From positions 868,001-932,000 of the forward strand of contig NC_033559.1 of assembly GCF_001680005.1 (NCBI RefSeq): DNA of 64,000 bases. Direction: 5' to 3'. The first letter of the stretch is position 1; the number at the start of each line of letters is the position of its first letter. Shown piece after piece: positions 32,843 to 44,400 of this stretch. Source of the DNA: Plasmodium coatneyi. Its lineage: Eukaryota; Apicomplexa; Aconoidasida; Haemosporida; Plasmodiidae. The position numbers were made by a program, and so were the translations under genes. The notes beneath the pieces were generated by a model that was given only the letters and a program-made list of their open reading frames with translations, did no database searches and had not been told where the DNA came from.

Positions 32843-35735
32843 TTTTGGAGGGGGTTAACTGGGTATACAAATGTGGGTATAAATATATATGTGTGCTCAG
32901 AGGGGGAATCTTGGCTGCAACACGGGTGTGCCTTTTCCCTGTGCCTATTTCACCTGGTGGAACTACTCTTGCGCCGACTACAGGTTGTTCTTCGTTTCAC
33001 TTCTGTAACGAAGCGTATGAGCTTTTCCCTGTAGGATTGGTGGCTTAAAAGTTCTCCTTCTTAATTGGAACGTGTGGGGACGTTTCTGCGGGAGCTCCTT
33101 CGTGCGTCACGTCGGCTTCTACAACGTTGGCGAAATTTTTTTTTTTTTTTTTTCTTCCCTCAACTGCTTATTTCTGATGTGCTTTCTTTGCTCCTTGTTT
33201 GGTGCTTGCACGGTAAACGTAAAGGATGCCTTTTATCGCAGGTTGTATACGCGAGTGTTTTTTTTTAATTTTTTCCTAAGAGTTTGTATGCCATGTGGCA
33301 GTTGGTCATGAACGCGTTTTGTGGATTTGGTGCTATACTGCTTCGTTGCTGCGCCGCTTTCCTGTTTTTCTCTTCTCCATGCTGGAATTGGCTCCTTCAT
33401 TGGGGGAACTGGCTTAATTTTTAAAGTAACGTTGCTTCTATTGCGCTTTCTCACGCGCATCCCTTCGGAGTGCGTATTACAAATGTATATTGCACCCAAG
33501 TGGGGAAGTGGTCCTGCAAACGTTCGCCTGGCAATCTAAATGTACCGCTACATATTACATGTATGTATGCCCCGTGGCGACGCGAAGGGGGCAGCACCAA
33601 ACGATCGGCTCGCCCTGTACGTTTCTGCAGCCGAACCGCAGCCATTTATTTTCTCCCTACAGTGCGGAAGTGCGTGGAAGATTCTACTCATACGTTTTAT
33701 TCCATACCACGAAATGCTTAACTAGGTGAATTTTTTTTTTTTTCACAACATTTTACTTTCCAACAAATAGCCCACTCGGGAGCAATCGATAGGAGGTTGC
33801 GCTGGAATCACATCCACCTACAAAAGTTGGAAGCGAGGAGAGTAAACATAGTGCAGTCTCCTCACACAAGTTCTTTTCCATTTTGGGGAGGCCTTTTTTT
33901 ATGTGAATATAATTCATACCTACGGAACACACATACGTAACATTATGTGTGGAGTTTTTGCCCCGTATGACCCTTTTTTTTCTTCCACAAAATTATTACG
34001 TGAATATATCTTGTGCGTATCCATCATATGTTGTAGGTGGATATTATGCGTGCTTACCTCTTGCATTTATTTAGCACGAGGAAGTTCTGGCGAGAAGAAG
34101 AGTACGGACGTTCCATTACCTACCCGCATGAACCCCCGTTCATCCATTTCGTCTCACAATAGGAGGCAGAACTTAATGTAGACAACAAAATGGCGGAGAG
34201 AAACACGCAGGTTAGCAAAACCAACGCGACGCTTCCACGTAGGGGAACACAAAACGGATAAAAAGGTTACTCATTTGTTCATCCCTTTTTTTCTTAAAAA
34301 AAAAGCGAGTTTGCTTTCCGTATATGTATCAGCCAACTTTCTCTCGTGTTAATCAGTTCAAAGGACTGGCAAGAGACCGTTTCCACAAGGTGTTTTGTTG
34401 CCCTCGTTAAAGGGGCGAAATTCAGGGGGATATTTTTTTCTTCATTTATTTGCAGCATTTAGAAAAGTAAAAGAACTTTTTTCCACAGTGGTGAATCGCC
34501 TACGTGTATGGCGGTGGAATGTTCAGTGTTCCCAAGGTTGTTTCCTTCTCCGATAAAGCATTTGCGCCCCTTCGAAGGGGCACTTAATTTGTTTAAAAGG
34601 ATGATCAATGAGCCATTTTTTTTCTTCCATTTTGTTTTGCACCAGTTTGTGCGGAATGGTTTTCACGCCGTATTTCTGTGCGTGGGAAATTTTCCTTATT
34701 TCCCCCCCATGGTGTGTTTTTTCCTTTGGGATCATTGTCTTTGAAAGAGCTGCGTGTCTACGCCTGGCTCAATTAAATGAGCATACTGTGCTAAACAGCG
34801 GATACGTGACCGGGACGCAAAACAGAGTAACAAACGTGTGCGGTGGTGAAGCGCGGTACAGGCGTCTTGCGCGAGCTGAGAAGTGCAAATCCGCGTAAAA
34901 AAAAAGAAAAGCACAATTTTGTGTATGGCAGTGTAACAGCATAGCAACAGGGCATCATACCTGCGTGACTGTGTAGAAAAATCTCTGTTCTGCAAATTCG
35001 CACAGCTGGTTTTAACAAACACAAATGTGAGTGCCACGGGGACTAGAAATTCCGCGTGTCGCATACGCGTAAGAATGGGAAGCCCTCTTCAAATTGATTG
35101 CGGAAAAAGGGGAAAATCTGACAGGAATTCTGCCCTTAAAGGAGGAATTTAAAAAAAATTAAAGCAAATGTTAAGGTACCCCCCAGTTCGCTCACACATA
35201 GTAATAGGCGATACGCTATGGCAGTGCCAAGTTGCGGGAAAATCTGGCACATGGGCACGGCCTTTGGCTAAGAAAGGGAATTCTTACAAGGGACAATTTT
35301 AAAAGTGCACGGAAAGGCAAATTTGTGTAAAAATAAAAGGTGTGTTTGCATAGTTCGCGTTCGCGCAGTGGAGGACATACATTCGCACTACACATTTTTG
35401 TACACGGCACTTTTTAAATCGCCTTCTGTATTCGTCCCAGTTTTTTACTTTTTTTTTCTTTTTCCCTTAATTCGTTCCTCCGTTCCTTCTCTTCGCTTTT
35501 CTTTCTTTTTTTACGTTCAATATTTTCGCACAATTTTGTATTGAAAAAAAAAAAAAGGTACACAATACTTCTTAGCGGAAGCTACATATCATCACGATAA
35601 TCGAAATATCAATTTTTGGAAACATAAAAAAATTCCCCATTCGTTTTTCATGCGTTAAATTCCAATTAAAGGAGGGGAAAAGGAACAGAGGGCAGAAAAT
35701 TTCTGCGCGCATTTTCTGCATAGCCGAATAGCACA
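32843..35735. promoter_or_regulatory. Long divergent intergenic region HOP / calmodulin
   Basis: This 2.9-kb gap, the largest in the window, separates two normally abundant transcripts. It should hold both promoters, the calmodulin leader and possibly a non-coding transcript. T runs occur near 33137-33155 and 33731-33743, and an A run near 35545-35557. Several open frames of 60-113 codons occur on both strands but none shows a domain, signal peptide with context, or splice-consistent extension. A short frame beginning ATGGCGGAGAG at 34191 is too short to call. I see no tRNA or known RNA gene. Confidence 0.5.
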
Positions 35736-36765
35736 ATGGCAGACAAGTTAACGGAGGAGCAAATTTCCGAATTCAAGGAGGCCTTTAGCTTATTTGACAA
35801 GGATGGCGATGGAAGTAAGTAAAAGAATACGCTAACGGGCGAAGTTAACATGCGAACATACACATGAAAAAATGCAATTGCGAAAGGGAAAGTGCGAAAA
35901 TGCCCAAACGCGGAGGGTACCGAACCGTGCATAGACAGTTCCACTTCCAGGTGGCGGAGCGTGCGAGTTGGCTTCTACTCTTTGCCCCTACGGTTTGCTC
36001 CTGCGGCGTGGTTCGCTTTTACACCCAACAACACGCATATGAAAGACGCATAAGACATTCGCAAAAGGATACATGGCATGTGTTCCGTGTTGCCGCTAAG
36101 CATACACACTCACCTACACGCGCAAGAACGGATCACATGTCCTAAACCGTTTGAATTATTCATCAGTGTGGAAAGTTCAACTATGAGCTTCTAATGAGTT
36201 TTCGTTCACAGATTAAAAATGAAAAAAACGCACACAACTCGATCGCTCGTGTTGTGTCGAAATGTGTAGTCAGCTAGCCAAAATGAAACGTAGCGGGAAA
36301 AAAAAAAAATATATATATATATATATATATTAACCGTTCCTGTATTTTTATTTTATTATTATTTTTTTTTTTTTTTTCCCTACCCCCCGAATAGCCATAA
36401 CAACCAAAGAATTGGGGACAGTCATGAGGTCACTGGGGCAAAACCCAACCGAAGCAGAATTGCAAGATATGATAAACGAAATAGACACAGACGGAAATGG
36501 AACCATCGATTTCCCCGAGTTCTTAACTCTGATGGCGAGAAAAATGAAAGATACGGACACGGAAGAGGAACTAATTGAAGCCTTCAGAGTATTCGACAGA
36601 GACGGGGATGGATACATAAGTGCAGATGAGCTAAGACACGTCATGACAAACTTGGGAGAAAAACTAACCAATGAGGAAGTGGACGAAATGATACGAGAGG
36701 CGGACATTGACGGGGATGGCCAGATCAATTACGAGGAGTTCGTCAAAATGATGATAGCCAAGTAG
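35736..36765 (+). CDS. CaM: Calmodulin (two exons)
   Basis: Exon 1 is 35736-35814 and exon 2 is 36395-36765. The intron 35815-36394 (GTAAGT...CGAATAG) splits the first EF-hand: exon 1 ends GATGGAA and exon 2 begins CC, giving the Thr of DGDGTI. The product is 149 residues, the standard length. All four calcium loops are intact: DKDGDGTITTKE, DTDGNGTIDFPE, DRDGDGYISADE and DIDGDGQINYEE, each with Asp at position 1 and Glu at 12. The central linker MARKMKDTDTEEEL is conserved. Calmodulin is the ubiquitous calcium sensor that activates kinases, phosphatases and motors; in Plasmodium, Ca2+ signalling is tied to egress, invasion and motility. The start ATGGCAGACAAGTTAACG is unambiguous. The intron carries an (AT)11 microsatellite at about 36309-36331 and a T17 tract just before the 3' splice site. 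Confidence 0.99.
36309..36331. repeat. (AT)n microsatellite in calmodulin intron
   Basis: About eleven AT dinucleotides in the single calmodulin intron, preceded by an A9 run. It is likely to vary in length between isolates. Confidence 0.9.
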
Positions 36766-37605
36766 CTGGTTATCCATATGTGTGTATGTGTGTGTTTATT
36801 CGCGCAAGTGTCTGTTTTTTCATATATCCATTCGTATGCTTATGCGGACGTGTTCATGTTGTTGCACACAAGCGCGCAAATCTGAGTGCTTGTCTGTGTG
36901 TACTTACGTATGTGTGTGCATGTCTGCGGAAACGCGCCCCCCCCTTTTTATTCATCAAAAGTTTTTCATCCATTTTAACGCAAGCCAACTTTTATTTTGT
37001 TTTACCTGAAGTTATTCTAAATCTTCCCTCGAAGGAGAAGCGCGGATGGGGGAGAACGATTGCGGCAGGTCTCGTGTGGGGTCTGCCACAAACCGGTACT
37101 GCGCCGTAGTAACTATGTTGTCATGCCTGTGGGGGAACCGTTCCAACCCACCTTTTGTGTATAGGGTCCTCATGACCCCGTCCCCGTTGCAGCACGGAGG
37201 GCAGCAAAATTGAATTGAATTGAATTAAATTAAATTGAATTAAATTAAATTGAATTAAATTAAAGTAGCCAAGGGGATTTTTCAAAAAATGGACAAGGAT
37301 ACAAATGTAACGCAAACAAACTGTTAAAACGTTGGTATCGTTCGAAGGAACGAAAAAGGGGCAAATGCAAAAAAATGCTGCGCGACGGGGGGAAATGACA
37401 AATAGGCGCTTTATAAAGGGGATAATTTGACAATGGGGCACGTTGGCTGAGATGTTTTTAACGTTTAACAATGTTCATTTGGGATGGAGTAAGTTATAGG
37501 CAAACGGCACACGCATCATTTTTTCGCTGTACCCGCTTCAACCAATTTGCCCAAATTTTCACCTCTCCGTAGCCCGCCGCTCAGCCTGCAGGGGGGCGCT
37601 TTCTT
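36766..37605. other. Convergent intergenic region calmodulin / QTRT2-like
   Basis: 3' flanks of two convergent genes. GT-rich segments (36778-36800, 36893-36920) follow the calmodulin stop. A pentanucleotide tandem array lies at about 37208-37264. No coding region is supported. Confidence 0.6.
37208..37264. repeat. Pentanucleotide tandem array TTGAA/TTAAA
   Basis: About eleven consecutive five-base units alternate between TGAAT and TAAAT forms (higher-order pattern of ten to fifteen bases). It is A/T-only apart from single G bases, all in the same position of the unit. Confidence 0.9.
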
Positions 37606-38796
37606 CTAACCCAGTTGGTGCCGCTGGACGAACCAGCTGATGTAACTGAGAAAATTGCCACTTCTTATCTGCGTTCGAATTTCTTGAAAGAACAAACTGT
37701 AGATGTACAAATTGTGGTAGGACAAAATGACATTTGCGGTGAGCTCCTGACACTTGAGCAAATGGTGAACATACGACTTCGTTTCATTTCGGGGGGAATT
37801 TTCCGTTATGGGAGAATAATCTAAAGAATATTTTTCATCGTTTAAGTCTATAATAAAAATGTCTTTATTGTGAAAATTTATATGGTTTATATCGTGCAGT
37901 TTGTTTGTGCAGTTGTGCTCCATTGTATCCATTTTTATGTGCATATTTAGAGCCTTTCCATTTCTTGCCAATTCGTAGGGGAAGTTCGCTTCGACGATGT
38001 CTATTCCGTGATAAACGGAGTGTAAAATTTCGACAGGGGTGCCTACACTTAGTTGTATAAGCTTCAACTTGTCTGTCGGTAGAGCCGCTAAAGTGCTTTT
38101 CAAATGGCTGGTTCTCTCTTCATTCGATTCATCGTAACCAATCCCACTTAGCATAAACCCCCCAATAAGGGAGTCGTACTTATTTAGCATTTCCTCCATT
38201 GTGCCTTTGTCCAAATGGATAGTGGATGGCACCGTCACAATGCAGATGGAGTCTCCACCCACTTGGTTATCCTTGACACTTTTTATTTTTTTTAAAAATT
38301 CATCCATTAGTGTTATTATTCGTATTTTTTTCTTCTTCCCCACTTCTTCATTTATTTTTATCTCCTCCGATGGGATGCAGAAAATGTCTGGCTCAAAAAT
38401 ATGGACACATTTGCAAAAGTCGTCTATGGAAAATATGGTCGTTTGGTTACTCTGCTTCATCGTAATATTTTTATTAATATTTATCGAAAAATTATTTGTC
38501 AAAATATTTCTCACGTTCATATATCTGTAGCTGTTTTCAAAGTCGGAGAAGCTGTGCAGATACGATTTGCCCTTCTTTCCTCCATGTTTGGAAAAATATT
38601 CTTTCGCCTTTTCATATACATCCATGTTTTTGTATACCTCCTGTAGTGGACAATTCAGGATGAAATTATTCTTCTCAATTTTTCGAAGTAACTCGAAGTT
38701 GATATATTCTGGTTGTATGTCATTGGTGAGGATGGTCGTGGCAGGCGTTTCGATGTCCTTTATTTTGTGCAACCGGTATTGGGGAGGATCCTCCAT
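37606..38796 (-). CDS. Queuine tRNA-ribosyltransferase accessory subunit 2-like protein
   Basis: This 396-residue protein has the TGT-family barrel signature. The block from LIGGFMLSGIGYDESNEERT through VSTGTP-like LSVGTPVEILHSVYHGIDIVEANFPYELA matches the non-catalytic subunit (QTRT2/QTRTD1), which pairs with catalytic QTRT1 to place queuine at tRNA position 34. The position of the catalytic Asp is Glu (E269, GIDIVEANFP), as in accessory subunits. The C-terminal zinc site should read CxCxxC and a later His. Here the loop is shortened and has no cysteine (E332 to T339: ENSPRNET), while the partner His (H361, SYHN) and the neighbouring YVHHLL motif remain. Length is near that of human QTRT2 (about 415). 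There is no intron and the start ATG is the first in frame. It is divergent from the ABC gene. The subfamily call rests on motif resemblance. Confidence 0.8.
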   Translation of the reverse strand: MEDPPQYRLHKIKDIETPATTILTNDIQPEYINFELLRKIEKNNFILNCPLQEVYKNMDVYEKAKEYFSKHGGKKGKSYLHSFSDFENSYRYMNVRNILTNNFSININKNITMKQSNQTTIFSIDDFCKCVHIFEPDIFCIPSEEIKINEEVGKKKKIRIITLMDEFLKKIKSVKDNQVGGDSICIVTVPSTIHLDKGTMEEMLNKYDSLIGGFMLSGIGYDESNEERTSHLKSTLAALPTDKLKLIQLSVGTPVEILHSVYHGIDIVEANFPYELARNGKALNMHIKMDTMEHNCTNKLHDINHINFHNKDIFIIDLNDEKYSLDYSPITENSPRNETKSYVHHLLKCQELTANVILSYHNLYIYSLFFQEIRTQIRSGNFLSYISWFVQRHQLG

Positions 38797-39563
38797 TTTG
38801 GTAATTTAAAACGGGGTTGCTAAATTGGGCAATAACGGTCTTATATAATACATGCATATACCCGAAGGATTGGCCCTCAACTGTCCACGCGAGTCAACCA
38901 GATCGATCAACTCAAAAGGAACAGGCGAATCTGCCGAAGCTGTATTCCTATGCATGCTCGTTTGGGCTCCCAAGAAGAGGAATGCCTCCTCACAATTTTG
39001 GAAAACTACAAACGGGGGTGTTATCCTTCCGGCTGACTCCCCTGAGTGAAGAAATTTTAAAAGAAAAAAAAAAAATATGTTAAAAGGAAATGGCACATAT
39101 ACGTAGTACGGAGGAATAACATGTCGATTGCCACCTCCCTCCGGCACGATAACACCAGTTCCCAAAAGAAAAATTATTAAAATGGAAAAAATTATTTCTC
39201 TTTGCATTGGGCTTTATGGCACTATCGCAGCACCACCAAGCTGGCCCTACAGAACGAGAGCGTTGTGAGCTGTTGCCCCCCTGAAACAAAATAAAGGGAA
39301 CGCAACTCCATGCAATTCGAACTGGTGACAAGTAGATAAGCACAATGCATCATTTTGTTAGCCTTCTTTGGGCCCCTTTTTTTCCACCACTTCCTTATGT
39401 ACGCCTTTAACATGGGTGGTAGAATAAAACAACCGCGACAACACCCACAGCAATGATAACCTAACCTGGCATGCACTAATTTACAATTGACGCATATGGC
39501 TAGTCGCCTTAACCAAAGAACTGGCAACAGTACCCGTTTCTGTTAGACCCCTTTTTGCCCCAA
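38797..39563. promoter_or_regulatory. Divergent promoter region QTRT2-like / ABC protein
   Basis: A 767-base gap between two divergent genes, expected to hold both promoters. It has an A-run near 39064-39075 but no long T tract. Open frames on both strands show no recognisable features. Confidence 0.55.
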
Positions 39564-41129
39564 ATGAACGAAATAGTAATAAACAATTTGAGTTATAATT
39601 ATTACAATAGAGTAGGAAACACGAAAACTGCAGCACTGGAAAATGTAAATTTATCCTTCGGTCGAGGCATGCGAATTGTCGTTTGCGGGAAAAACGGAGC
39701 AGGGAAGAGTACCCTATTGAGCATCATAGCAGGCAAGAAGGTAGGACCGTTTTGCTAGAACACGAAACGTGGCTGCTGCAACGGTCTTGTCGCCTACGTA
39801 CACGTCTACACAGGTGCATATAAGGATATATATATGCACGCATGTAGGTATGTATATATATGTGCACACGTATGTCACCCCTTTTTTTACAGCTGGTAAA
39901 GGAGGAATCCGTTCTGGTGTTCAACAAGCCCGCGTTCCATGACACCACGCTGTCAAGCAGAATCGGGTTCGTTGGGGAGTGGTGGAGCGACGGTATGAGG
40001 AAAGAAGTGCTTGTTCCTATTTTGGGGCAGCTAAATAAACCAATAGGGATCCTCCCCCCAAATGGGTACTCTCCCGCCGTTTGTTAAATCAGTTGGAGAT
40101 TATTTCCAGAACGACTTCACCTTGCGCTCTGTTTTGCCACCACCTTTCACAGATTACGCAATGAACATCACGGTGAAGGACTTCTTCGCAAAGTACAAAG
40201 ACTCCAAGAGGTACAGGAAGCTGCTGAAGCTGTTCGAAATCAGCGAAGACAAACTTATATCTTCCGCCTCAAAGGGGGAAAAGAAAAAAATTCAAATTCT
40301 GGTTAACTTGGTAACGAGAAAGGACGTCTACATTTTCGATGAGGCAACCGAGTCGCTGGACCTGATATCTCGGAAGTTATTGCTGGAGTAGGAACAGTCG
40401 ACTATGTGCGCCCGTGCATTTAGCTACATGAGGAGTTATCCCACCCTCCTCCTGGGTGCTTCCCCTAAAGGGGGGGAAGAACACACACCCCAACGGAGAC
40501 ATGTACCAACCTATGCCAATTGCCATACCAATTCTGCAGGTTTCTAAAGAGGGAATGCATAAAGCACAACTGCATCATCATTTATTCGACCCACATTTTC
40601 GATTATATGGAAAAATGGTGTAGCCATATTTTATACCTGTCCAAAGGTTCAGTGGCTTTTTTTTCCGACATAGGGACTGTAACGAGGTAATTTACGTGGG
40701 AAAGAAAGGTGTACCTCCTTCCGAACTGGGTCGCAACGTAGATCCACTTTTGCTGATCCTCTGCATGTAACAATTACCATGACACTGTTGTGCACATTTG
40801 CTAATTACTACGCGTTCCATTTTGTGTGCCAATTTGTATGCCCATTGACTGATCGCTTGGCCTTTCACCCCCCACTGCAGCGCCAAGGACTACACCTCCC
40901 TAGCGGATTATATTTTCGACCATATGATGGAGGAGACGAGTGAAGAGCAGCACATGAAAACCATGGAAGGTACGCCCCTCTGAGCTTCGCTTCTTTTGTG
41001 CATGTGTGCAGGTGTATGTGTAATGCGGTATGTCCCTTCTTTTTAAAGTGTTAAAATTTTGCGTAAAAGTACGAATTTAAAAATATCGCTTTTGTTATCT
41101 CAGATTTGTTCCTAGAAGATTCAGAATAA
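39564..41129 (+). CDS. Soluble ABC ATPase, CAF16/ABCI type (five exons, one apparent frameshift)
   Basis: Exons are 39564-39740, 39893-40387, 40540-40686, 40881-40969 and 41104-41129. All introns are GT..AG and phases agree. Walker A is GKNGAGKST (residues 42-50) at the end of exon 1. A region like GEWWSD follows in exon 2, then a signature-like SASKGEKKK, Walker B VYIFDEATESLD and the H-loop YSTHIFD in exon 3. There are no membrane segments, so this is a stand-alone nucleotide-binding protein like yeast CAF16 (CCR4-NOT-associated) and plant ABCI19-21. Exon 2 is interrupted: the frame entering from exon 1 stops at 40085-40087, while the downstream frame is open only from 40047. The two overlap across a C6 run at 40053-40058. 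Reading one base fewer would give about 310 residues. A base-call error is the simplest explanation; a real lesion is possible. I prefer the ATG at 39564. Confidence 0.85.
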
Positions 41130-41485
41130 ATGCACGATTTTCTTTAACAGAAAGAAAATCGTTTTAGGAGGTCCAAATGAGACAGAACAGCGCGACATAA
41201 AAATGCCCCCCTTGATAAGGTGCACCACGAGAACGGTTAGCGTATCTGAGTACATTGCGCAAAGGAAGGAAAACTAATTCATCAATGTGGGGTGGATAAA
41301 TGGAGACGTACAGAAGGGGGCTGTCAAATTGGGATGCCCCCCCCGAATTGGAAAATAACAACAAAATTTTGCGAATTGTCACCCAGCTTTGCTGTGTGTA
41401 AATACCACTGCACATTCGTCTTCCTGTTTTCCTCCTACGTCAGCCCCTTCGTGTCTACAACGTTGAACGGGCGAATCATCCCGGG
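41130..41485. other. Convergent intergenic region ABC protein / kinase
   Basis: Only 356 bases separate the two stop codons. There is a short inverted match GATTTTCTTTAACAGAAAGAAAATC at 41137-41161 that could form a hairpin just after the ABC stop. No gene is seen. Confidence 0.5.
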
Positions 41486-44400
41486 TTAACTTAAAAAAAA
41501 GGTGCGCATAAGCAGGCGCAGCAAATCCGTGTCCATTTCTGACAAGGAAAAGGACTCTCTCGATTGCAAAAGGAAAAACAAATCCGCTGGATCTGTCTTC
41601 AACGTGACACACACAAAAAAAAACAAAAAAAGGTTTGCGAAATTGTAGGGTTCCCATGCGTGTATTTTCTCGACGGAGTTAACATCGTACTCACTTTTTT
41701 CATTTCCCAAAATAAAAAAAAAAGTTTTTTTTTTATCCGTCGAATTGGCTAGCTGGTGAATTTTTACCTGAATGTTCATAAAAAAAAAAAAAAAAAAATG
41801 AGCAAAATTTTTCATCTGATTTTTGTAGATCTTCATTTTGCTATGTTTACAAAAGTGGTTCCACGTGGGGCTACCTCTCCCCGTAAGTTTGTTAAGATGC
41901 CTATAAAATTCATTTTTTGTGCGTTTGTTTTTCTTATAAAAGAGTTTTCTTTTTAAATACAAAATGGGAATACGCGTGATGCGTCCATTCCTGTTGTTAT
42001 AAAGAGAAATTAGCTGTTGATTCATCTTGGGGGGGAAAACAATAACTGGGCCTTCACCTAAGTTGGGTAAACAGATAAACTCTTTTGCTTCCCTGTCCAT
42101 GTGAGCAATGAGGTAAACATTGCCCACCTTCAGTATGTTATGTTTGGCCAGCCCGTGGAGCATCATTTTAGCATTCCTCAAACATTGCACCCTTTCGAAG
42201 GGGAGCCGACTAACGCATGAATTGTAACGTACGTTGAGAGGCAGCTCTGCGTACTGTCCGTTCTTCACAACGATATATGAGACGAACGTATGCTTGTCAC
42301 TGACTCGAATTTCATCTCCTTTCTGATATTTTGTAACGAGATGGGTATGCAACTCCAAACTGTGGAGTGAGTAATTCCCGTTCCTTTTTACTACCTCCTG
42401 TTGCGGGGAAAACGGTCGAATATTCGTCCTTCCCGTGGGGAAGACACCCTCCTCATTGATCTTATGAGGTTTTTCCCCTGGAAAGACACTATTCACGCCT
42501 GTCCAGTCTATCCGTTTTAGCAATTCGCTATGCCTCTTTAACTTTGCGTCATAATAGAGAAAGAGCTCACCACAGTGTGCATATATTTCGTCGATGGATT
42601 TCCTCTTCCTCACGTCAAACTGGAAAAAAAGATGGAAAAATTTTTTAATTTTCTTCAAATTATTGTCAATTTTTTCGTTAATCATTTTATCGAGTAGGTC
42701 TTTCCTCTGATCTATCTTTATGTACAAAAATATATTGCACTCATTTGTTAATGGTTCATTTGTGATCATCTCGAAAAGTAGAAAGCCAAGTAACCACACG
42801 TCGCTTTTTTGGATGTCTCTTCTTCTCCTGTGAAAAATTCGCCTCTTCAACAGCTTCTTCTTTAGCAGTCTCTTCATTTCGTCAATCTGTTTGTTGCAAT
42901 ATCGAAATGGGGACGCCTTCCGAATGGTCAATCTGTGGGGGTCGCTTCTTCCCACACTGCTATGATTTGTTTTTTTCTTCCGACCGATTATGCTTTGGCT
43001 GCTTCCCATTCGGACAATAATTTTTAAGTTCGCTGAATTGGCTGTAATTCGATTGTGGATTCCTCTGCTTAGCCACTTTGTTGCTAAACCAGCACTTCTG
43101 CCAAACATGTGGTTATGAGTGGCCGTATCCATTCCCCGCTTTTCCTTCCCCGCACCCATTTTCATCAGCTCCGGCGCAGACATCATTTCGTTTCCCCTGC
43201 TTGTTCGAAAAAATAGGAAATCCTTATTGCTGAAAAAGGCTTTACTTTCTCCAAAGTCGTTAATGACGATGGATGGAAGGTTAGGGATTTTACCCATAAG
43301 GTGGGTATGTCTCCTTTGGACAGGTGTAGCATAACATTGGGAAGTGGACACAAGGCTCATTCTGTCCAGATTGATTCCACCCGTTGTGTTATTCTTCATT
43401 GGGTTTAAATTTTCCTGTGTGTTTCGACTTTCCGCCATTCCTTCCATTTTTGTCGTTTTTACTTTTTTGCCTAAACGGGTCAGGTAACTCGTCCGTGGTG
43501 CAAAAAAGGAGGAAGACAGATTGTTTCCCACTTGGGGAGCATTTTCTCCCTTCTGGTATCCATTCCGACGACGTTGAAACCCATCGAAAGGAGTTTTCCC
43601 TTTTAATGGTGACAAAGCAGATCCATCGTAATTTACCAAAATGTTACTTGAGTTAATGTCAAAATGGGTTATCCGTCTTCTATGAATTCGCATAACGGTT
43701 TGTACAATTTGTTCGAACAACCTCAAAACAGACGTCACGTATTGTAACTGGTTTACCCTCATATGGATGCTCCTTCTCAACATGGCATAATATAATGATA
43801 AATTCATTTTTGTGGATTTTACCCTCCATTGGGGAATTTTATTTGTTATTTTTTTAAATATTTTTTTTTTCCTGAACAGTAAATGTCCATTTTTGTCCAT
43901 TCCATGGGGGCCCCAAAAGGGCAACAAATTTGCACACACAATTTTTTCTCTTTTTAGCAAGTAATCTTCGTATAAATAATTTATATAATTTTTTAAATTG
44001 TCATCGTAATGCTGCATTAGTATGTAATAAGTGAAGGTCCTACAATCGCCATTTTTTTTAACCCCGTATTGGTACATTTGGCATATGCTTCCATGCACAT
44101 GTTGAAAAGTTCGGAGGCATTTTATTTCATCGAAAACATTTTTAAAAGCGTAATTTTCGTTGATATGCTTTTGTATCTTTATCAGCTTTATAATGAATGG
44201 TTTATGTGGGAAAATGGAATGGGAACATAAGTGTACCGTTCCATTCCCGTCTTCATTTATTTTTCTCAGAAAATGCAAATGCTTCATGTTGCTAACCACG
44301 GCAAGGTTGTAGAGCATTTGCAGTGGTTCATTCCCCTGTATGTATTTCTTAACGCGGCGCAGAAGCTTTTGTGCATTCTGCTTGTTCAGGTGAAGCTGCA

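Noticed and set aside
34191..34260. Short frame ATGGCGGAGAG with a donor-like GGTTAGC
   Set aside because: Only about 18 codons and no acceptor with matching phase and coding sequence downstream; likely an upstream frame in the calmodulin leader or chance.
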